From positions 94,727 through 158,726 of the forward strand of contig NW_019774225.1 in NCBI RefSeq assembly GCF_001039355.2: DNA of 64,000 nt. Reading direction: 5' to 3'. The stretch comes from Lingula anatina. Lineage: Eukaryota > Brachiopoda > Lingulata > Lingulida > Lingulidae. Of the stretch, positions 50,721 to 59,715 are shown piece by piece. The position numbers and the translations under genes were made by a program. The notes below the pieces were generated by a model that worked only from the letters and a program-made list of their open reading frames with translations, did not search any database and had not been told where the DNA came from. Numbering within the stretch: position 1 is the first letter of the stretch; the number at the start of each line of letters is the position of its first letter.

Positions 50721-53700
50721 TTTAATAATTAGTAGAAAAAGAAGAATCTAAAAATGGATAAGGAAATAAATTGAAACTTGTTTGCGCAGATATTAAAATA
50801 AAAATCGCACAGGGCACGTTAAACTGTATTATCGAACACCGCTATTTATTAAAGTCAGTCTTCTCTGTGTGTCAATGTTCCAAATACCTTCAGGTTCTCC
50901 CGAGTGCAGAGGGTCTCGGTGTGTATAGCGATGCTCTTCCTAGCCATGATTGCCAACGCCATGTTCTTCAAGGGAGAGGAAGAGGGGACGTCGAGCAGCG
51001 GTATATCTCTGGGCCCCATCACCATCACTTTCCGCCAGGTAAAATGGCGGATTTAGAGAAGGCAGAGTTTATGCGCTGACGCTTAATTATACATATTTAT
51101 TTAATGAGATGTGGATAACGAGAGAATATTACTTCGACTTTATAACGCGATTTTGTGAATTAATTTATTTATAACTGGGTTGAAGACGCGCTTTATACTT
51201 CGAAGGACTGGGAGAGTGTATTACTTCACAAATGGTCCTGCTGGCGGTAGACTGAAATTATTTTCTCTAAAATGCCCGCTAGTTCACGTTTGCTAAAACA
51301 TTTATTAGTGAACGCTATATAGTGTAACTGTCTTAATATTTGCTGTAATATCCATCTGAATCATTGCTATACAGGCCTCTTAGTAATATGAATATCGAGT
51401 ATTGATGCCACAATGTTGAAACATCTTCCTTTCGGCGAGAAAAAAAAAGATTATGTCTGCAACTCGCAGCAGATTTGCAATGGTACTGTACGGAAAGTGC
51501 ATTTCTGTTATTAAAACTGCTTTCTAGTATTAAAAAAGCAATTACTATTTTCTGAAAAATCATATAATATAATTATCTGCTTCCGTCTCTAGGTCTATGT
51601 CGGCTTTATAGGAAGTCTCCTTGTGGTCCCCCCAACTGTCATCATGATTGAGATATTCAGGCGTGCCAAGCCAAGGGTTACAGACACCAAAAAATTTGAC
51701 ATTGAAGAGGGGCAATCGCGGTTCGGGACTGGGGTTGTCTTGAAGCCGGTGGCGATATCTTACGGCGTGCAGGAGAATGAGAAGAAAATGAAGGCGAAGG
51801 AAGAAAATGGTCTTGATTCTTATGGGATATGTAGCACTGAGTATGGAATAGCGTACCCTGAACGCATGATACCCGTAACGTACCGCGACACGTATTTTTC
51901 AGCGACCACTGACGACAAATCTGGTAGTCAGGTGACAGACGAGCTTCTGATGTCCTTGGCCATGCAACCCTTCACGAGGGGGAACTTCTTCGATGCGTTA
52001 GGGAAGGCTGATGCCAAGAAAAAGAAGGAAGCCTCCAAACCGCTGATGCTGCCTTGGGGCTTTATCATAGTGGGATACGTGCTTGTAATACTGTCTGTGG
52101 CGGCGTCGGGGTTCTTTACGCTTCTCTACAGCCTTCAGTGGGGGAAGGAGAAGGCGCTGGATTGGCTACTGTCCATGTTTTTCTCTTTCACACAGTCTTT
52201 CATCATCATTCAGCCGATTAAGGTAAGCAAGAATCGCTGCAAGGGTGTCATGTGTGAAATCTAAAGATACCAGTACATTGATATAAGTGTGTCATGATAT
52301 GTGCAAATGGAATTCTAATTATTGAGGCAAATACGTGTCGATAAAGTTTCGCAATTTTTGAAATATGAAAGTATTAAATGAGTATTCGGAAACATGTAGG
52401 TAACAAATTCATCGGTTGGTAAACTTTTCGTTGCCGACACAACATGTGGTACTCGTTTCTGCTGTAAAATCTGATTCAAAAATAGATAAATATTGTATCC
52501 TTGAAGAACTTTTAATATCCAAAGGGTTCAGTTCAAGTAGTAATATCTTCCTCCTCTCTGATGATGTGTATTTTGTAGGTGGTGTTGTTAGCAGTGGCGT
52601 TCTCGTGTATATCCAAATTACCGGCCGTTGAGGATGAGGACGACATGGACATGGAGAACATCGATATACTGGTGTCACGACGAGGCTCGGGACCGGGTAA
52701 GAAAATACCTAGATGTACTACTTGTGTCATCATTATTTCTGCGTCTCCAATCTTTAGATGATTGCAGTGGGCAATTTGAATTCAAAGCTGGTGTGTGTTT
52801 CAACTGATGCTGTGGTTAGACAGCGTGTGTCAGAGATGGGTTCAACCAAAATGTGTGACATTCTCACCTCATGCAATGTTTGTCGCAGCAAAGCAGAATC
52901 ATGTAAACGTGTACCGTTTTTGGTATTTGTTTTAATAGTAAAAGTAACATCTTGGAACAACTGACATTATAACTAAGGATTCAGGACGATTTTCATTTAA
53001 AGGCAGCTAGTCAAGTCATAGGACGGTCTTCGTGGTCCACTTACTATTTTTAATTACACATATTTGGATATTTGGATATTTTCATAGTGACCGTATTCAT
53101 ACCGCATCAACTCGAGGAACCAGGCGACAACAGCGAGGAACTGAAGGAGAAAAGAGCGTCGCATCTTCGGGACAAAAGACTGATGGGGAAACTGCAGGAC
53201 GTGGCAGTTCACCTGTTGCACTTATTTTTACTCATCGTCATCTGCTTCAGTAACCGCGATGACAACTTTTTTCTGCAAAACTACGCTGTGCGGACTGGTT
53301 TCGAAATGGGGGATATATCGGTAAGCCATTGGGAGCAAGTGCCTTTGTTAGATCTCTGATAAATACGTGTTTTTGCATGCGTAACTGCTTTCAGTTTTCT
53401 TTGTAGCTAGAATTTAGAATAAAACAGTATGGTAAACGAGTGTGCTGGTTTGTCGCATTTGCCATACAAGTCGGTATTGAACACACTGTTGTCACGTAAA
53501 ATAAAAATTATACAATTGCCTGTCTTTTTAATTGTAATTGAGGAAGTCAAGATAATTTTGGATATAACATGATTTGGGTTATTTAATTGTTTGTAAGTGT
53601 GATTAGGAGTCTTACGACACGTTTGAATATCATTTAAATACAGGTAACATAACGTTCTTTTTTATTTTAATATTTTTGTAGTTTGGTAGCTTTGATGACA

Positions 53701-56700
53701 TTTGGACGTGGTTAGACGAAACAATCGTGCCCGGGGTGTTCCCAACGACACTGTATAATGGTGACACTCTAGACACCTACGAGACTCAGTTCATACGAGA
53801 TCTAGCGGGACTGAGACTGGGCCCATTGCGTCTGCGCCAAGTGCGCGTCAGAAAAGGTAAGTCATACGTCGTTGTTAGGATGTTATATTTTGTGAAATGT
53901 TTTCATATGTTGCAAGGTTTTACAATTTTGGTATTGTTACCTTAATTTGCCCTCACAGACAAGTGAACATAATAGGACTGACTGAAACATGTTGTTCAGT
54001 AATTGTAAATATGATAGTGAGTACTCGATTTATATTATTATTTTTTTATTATTATGTTGCTATTGTACCATATTTTGCAATGCTTCTATCGCCAGGGGGA
54101 TGTTCTGTGGTAGAGCCCATGTACAAACTGACTAACTCTTGTATCCCGTACTGGGAGGACCGCTTTGAAGTGAGACACAACCACACGGAAGGTAAATGCC
54201 ATCATCTCATCTTCTTATAGCATTTTAAAAGTAATGGGAAATATAAAAACAAAGACTCAAAATTTCTTTAACATTGTAGTTCAGGCTTCTGTTGCTTTGC
54301 GATACATTATATTAATTTCATTAGCATTTATCAAAATAAAAACCGCACTGTGTTTCTTTCAAGAATGGGACATATTCAACCTAACTGCTGGACACACCAT
54401 GCCACAGGGATTTGAATATAAGGTTCAGGACGGCCCAAACGACTTTTGGTACAACGGTTTATTTGGTTCGTATCCCCCTAGCGGATATATAGTGGATGTC
54501 TCCAGCGCGGCCGCAGCGACAGCCACATTCACAAGTCTCAAAGCCAACAACTGGTTGGACCGTTCTACGAGGGCCGTCTTCGTGGAGTTCACCATCAACA
54601 ACGCGTTCGTCAACGTCTTCACCATGGTGAGGGTCGCCATCGAATTCCCCGTCACCGGTGGAATGATGGTGTCGGCCACGCAGTCAAGTTTCAGACCTTA
54701 CCCGTACGTGGAGGCATTCGACTTCGTTCTGCTTCTCATCCAGATCATCTGGGCAATCTTCGTGATCTATTTCTTCGTGAAGGAGTTGATTCTGATGTTC
54801 AAGATGAAGTTGCAGTACTTCTACAGACATCTGTGGCACGTCCTAGGCCTCTGTGACTGCATAATGGCGTTCCTGAGCATGGCTTTCTTTGTCCTCAGGA
54901 CGGTGTACCTCGTGGAAGTGGTCGAGGAGGTCAAGAATAATATTGGTAAGTTTTTTGGTGTTGATCTCATTTTACCAAAAACCATTTGCTGTGTATTGCA
55001 ATATCATGCTTAAAGGGGTTCTTACTTGATGCTTATTTATTTGCCTAGCATCACTTGGGTTTCAATGTGATCTAAGTAGTCAGAGTGTTTTCAGCATTTT
55101 AAGTCGAAATTTTATATTCCATGATGTTACTTTCATTATCTAGGTAAGTTTGTGCCTTTCGATCGAGTAGTTCTTTGGGACGACGCTTACAGTACTGCCA
55201 TAGCCTTGGACTTGTTTTTGGCCATGATGCAGCTTTTTGCTCCTCTCTCCTTTAGCGAGAGTTTTGCCGTCTTAAAGTCCATCCTCAAACGGAGCTTTGG
55301 AGAGGTCATGAACTACGTCGGGATATTCGTCGTTCTCTTGTACAGCTTTAGCGCGGCGCTAGTGATAGAGACCGGGGATTTCACTACCTCTTTCAAAGAA
55401 ATACCCGAATCTATGTACCGTCTATTTGGTGCCATGTTGGGGATTCTAAAATACGCTGATCTCCGGGAGCAAGACTCTCTTGTAATGATCTTAGTGTTCG
55501 TTGTGTTTGCAATGTCGATGAATTTCATTTTGTTGAACATGTTTATGTCTATAATCAACGACACTCTGTCGGACGTCAAAGAGGACCCTACCAAGCAGGA
55601 GTATGATAGGGAGCTGAATAAACATCTGATGGATAAGATAGGCGCTCTGTTCACCACTAAAAAGGCTGAGAAAAAGACGGTCAGATTTGGACGTAAGTAT
55701 GTGTAAAACCTAACAAAACGTGTTTTAAGCCATTTGAGTAATGTGTCAATTCTTTGTTGGTGTGTGTGTGTGTATGTGTGTGTGTGTTAGATGGGGGTTA
55801 TGAAACTTTCAGAAATGTGTGACATTCACTTTTCTATTATGCTGAAATACCTTTGTTTTTCAGTTGTTTACTTCAGGTTATTACCACTCTTATATCGGTT
55901 GTGAAATAAAATATTGTGCTGACGTAGAGGTATATCCTGTTAACCGCACTTCTTACCCTTGTTAATGCAAACATGATGTTTTTTTTAATTATGGCAAGAC
56001 ATATTTGATTTTTTGTTCTTTTATCTTAAATTATGGTAAAAAGACTTTTATAACATTATCATTAATGGACAGACACTTTATCTTATTTGCAGTAGCAGGG
56101 TCGACGGAACCCCTGACTGGTGCCGAAGTGAGCGTTGACGAAACCTCACCAGATCCAAAGGCAGACAACACGGCGGTAAACCTCCCATTGAGGCCGTCTT
56201 CTGTGCGGCTTTGTCTGTCACCTAGCAACGGTCCGATCGCCGAGGAAGACCCGGATATGGTGAAGAGTAAACTGGGGACGTCTTATTTGACAGCAAAGTA
56301 TTATCTGCAGGAAGACACGTATCTACAGTCTGTAAACGTGGGATTGGATTTAGCCTATTTGGTAAGTTAGCAAATGCCCGCCAGACAACCAATATCCGCA
56401 TGCGCTGATCAATGATAGAACATTATTTTGGCTATGCCATCTGCTTGGCATCTTTTTAAAGCCCTATATGAAGGTCTCAGTATAGTTTGATACACGTAGG
56501 TTCAAGTATAGTGTCTGGCAGAACGACGATTTTCATAAGTGTGTCATTATCTTGATAAAACCTAAAGGAATTAATTGCTGAAATATGGCCACTGGCCCTT
56601 CTAAACCATACCTGAGGTAAGTAAAATAGAAGTATGCCAGGTACCGGGGTAAAGGTATAAGGTAAAGCTAGGATTGGGTTGACTAGTGCAGGAATTCATT

Positions 56701-59457
56701 TACATGTATTTTGATGCTGCTGATACGTTTGTCGTATTGCTCATGTCTACCTCACTTTTAAAAATACTCTTTTTATTCAAACCAAAAAAGATATCTGGGT
56801 TATTATTTTTTATCTGAGTGTATAAGCAAGTCGTTACCAATTTTTGCTGCTATAAAACACATGTGCAATTTTGGATTTTTGGGTGTCTTTTTACAGCATG
56901 CATATAAAAAAGGGGGCGTGTTGAGGTCATGCAGTATAATGGTTATCGATACATGTATCTCTTTAGATTTGCTTTCGAATTCTACTTCATGCCATATTAA
57001 TTTTCTTGCAGATGGAGAAAACGGTAAACTGGGCCATCCAGAGTCTGGAGGAAGAACTAGGCGAGAGTAAACCAGAAGGATCAGAGGTCAAACCAGAAAA
57101 TAAGTCCTTTAAAACGACAGCACTAAAAATGAAGAAAAGCGTCTTTGACATCACCAAAGAGCTCCAGGCGATGCAGAAATCCCTTCTGAGAATGGTCAGG
57201 AATGAAATACGGAGAGTTTGTCGTGACAAGAGTATTATGAAGGAGGACAGAGAAAAAGAGGTGGTTCGTCGTGTCGTTGCCAAGTGGCACAACATGTCCC
57301 AGATGGAAGGCGATCCAGATAGCTGGGAAATGATATGGTAAGACTTCCGGTCTGCATGTTTGAATTCCAGTTTGTTGCATTAAAATACCACGAAAATTAA
57401 ATTAAACCTGATGTGGGGTTTGGTAGGATACAGATGGATTTTCGCCTCAAGTTTGTTTTGTTTGCCAACAAAGTTGGTAGTCGTTTACCGCTGCCACCCC
57501 TGCTCCCACGAAAAAACCTACAATAAAATACAAAAAAGAAAGAAAGAAATAGCTTGTAAGGAATGATAACTGAAAACGAATAAATAATAAAATCTGCTGT
57601 TTCATTCATGTTTTTGAAACATTTTTCTCATTCCAGTTTCCGATCCACCAGTCAAACGTTGCTCTCCATTGTGAAGGCAGTACCAGGCACTTTGGACGGC
57701 GAGGATATCTTGTGTGACGTAGACACCCCCAATAGTATATTGAACAAGGTGGGCTGTGAGGACGTAAGATACGTTATGGGGGCACTCATTGCCTTCGAAC
57801 CACGCGGGCAATTTGAATTGGAGGTAGGTGCATTTAATGACACATTTATTATTAGGCAACAGTTCGGTCATCTGGTGCCTTTAAATGTGTGCAATATGCG
57901 TGCTTGCTCATTATTATATAACATGCAGTTGGGTTTTCCAAAAATTTTACGTACAGTGCTGTCCCTAATAGCGATGACGGCTTGATTTTTAAATATTTGT
58001 TTTAGTATAGCTTGGGCTCTAACAATGAATATGGAATGAAAAAGCTAGAAAATATTTACACTGTGTTTTTATTTCACATGTATTTCGTCTAATTTAGTTG
58101 CAATGGACGCGAATTGTTTTCTTGTGGCCTATTTAATTAGATAGCTATCATGAGTTTAGTTTATTCTTGTGAGTGTTGCAAGTAACAGATAACACATATG
58201 ACAATTTTTGCATGCTTCATTATTTCTATATTATTTGATGTCCTCGTCATTTCACAGGCTGTCTAAAATACAAGTATGAATGCAATTTGTTTTGCTGTCA
58301 TTACTGATAAAGAGTTTACTTGGTTCTTTCACAGAGTGACATCATAATCGGCATACCAGTTGGAGATCGTTCTTTCTCGTCAGCTCCCGAGATGTCTCTG
58401 CGCGTGTCTTATGACGTCAATGGTAACCAGTGGGAAACGGTACCCCACACTGTTAAAAGCTACCAGCTAGAAGGACAGGTATATTCGTAAAAGGGTTGCT
58501 AGTAGTTATATAAACAATCTTATTGCATGGTGTGAAGAAACTTTATATTGTAACAGAAAGAACAATCTGAGCAAATCAGTTAGACAGATTTAGTCAAAAT
58601 ATTTAAAACCGAGGATGTAATTGGATTAGTTAATTGCATAAACATTGTACAGGTATTTTTGAAATTGGTGACTCCCGTTTTTATAAACAAAAAGGATATG
58701 AAAAATGATGCTTTATAGAATCTTTGTCATACGACACATTTGTATGATTCAATTTGCAATAAACGTGAATCACAAGTTTTCTGAATGTTAGAAAAAATAA
58801 ATGAATGAAAAAGATCTGTACGCTTTTGATGTACTTCAAACTTCCATTGATTGATGCCGTAACTTACTGAGATCAAGATTTGCCATATTTGGTAAAAGAT
58901 TGTTATATCTTATGAGACATATAAGACATTCATTTTAATTTACAATTTCAGAACTACGTAGTTGTTCAGGGTCGAGTCACCCGATTACCACGGAAGGCCG
59001 CCGCGGTGGCGCTACATAAACGAACGTCACATAAAATCTCGCCAGCAGGGGGCGTTGTAACCACGTCAGATTGTAAAAATCTATCAATTACATTCGACGT
59101 AGATACGTTTGAAGCGACATCTACAGTGTCACTGCAGGTGAGTTGAACACAACTTACAAATTGCTGTATGATACATCACATGAACTTGACATTCGCTGCA
59201 TGTTTAGAAATTACATAAGTAGACGATTTTTCTCCATTAGGCATAGGTTTGTAATAAGTTATTGGATAAATTTGTCCAAGTGTACATGCTACCTGTGTGT
59301 TTGAAATAAAACCGGATCTGTTTTGACCATACTCCAAAAAGTAAAATCTACCGCGGTGCTTCAAAATGCATGTTTCATACACTTAAGTTGTAATTAAAAA
59401 TTCTTATTAGGAGTACTGGTAGCTCTTTGAGTTTTGAGTTCTATAATTTCTCTTACT

Positions 59458-59518
<61 letters not shown>

Positions 59519-59646
59519 GAAAAAATGAACAGCAACTTTTTTGCCCCGACCGAAGAAAGAAAGAAACCGGTCGGGGCAAAAAAGTTGCTGTTCATTTTTT
59601 CTTTTTATTATATATAATATTACTCGTACAAGAAAAACGTTTTTAC

Positions 59647-59715
<69 letters not shown>

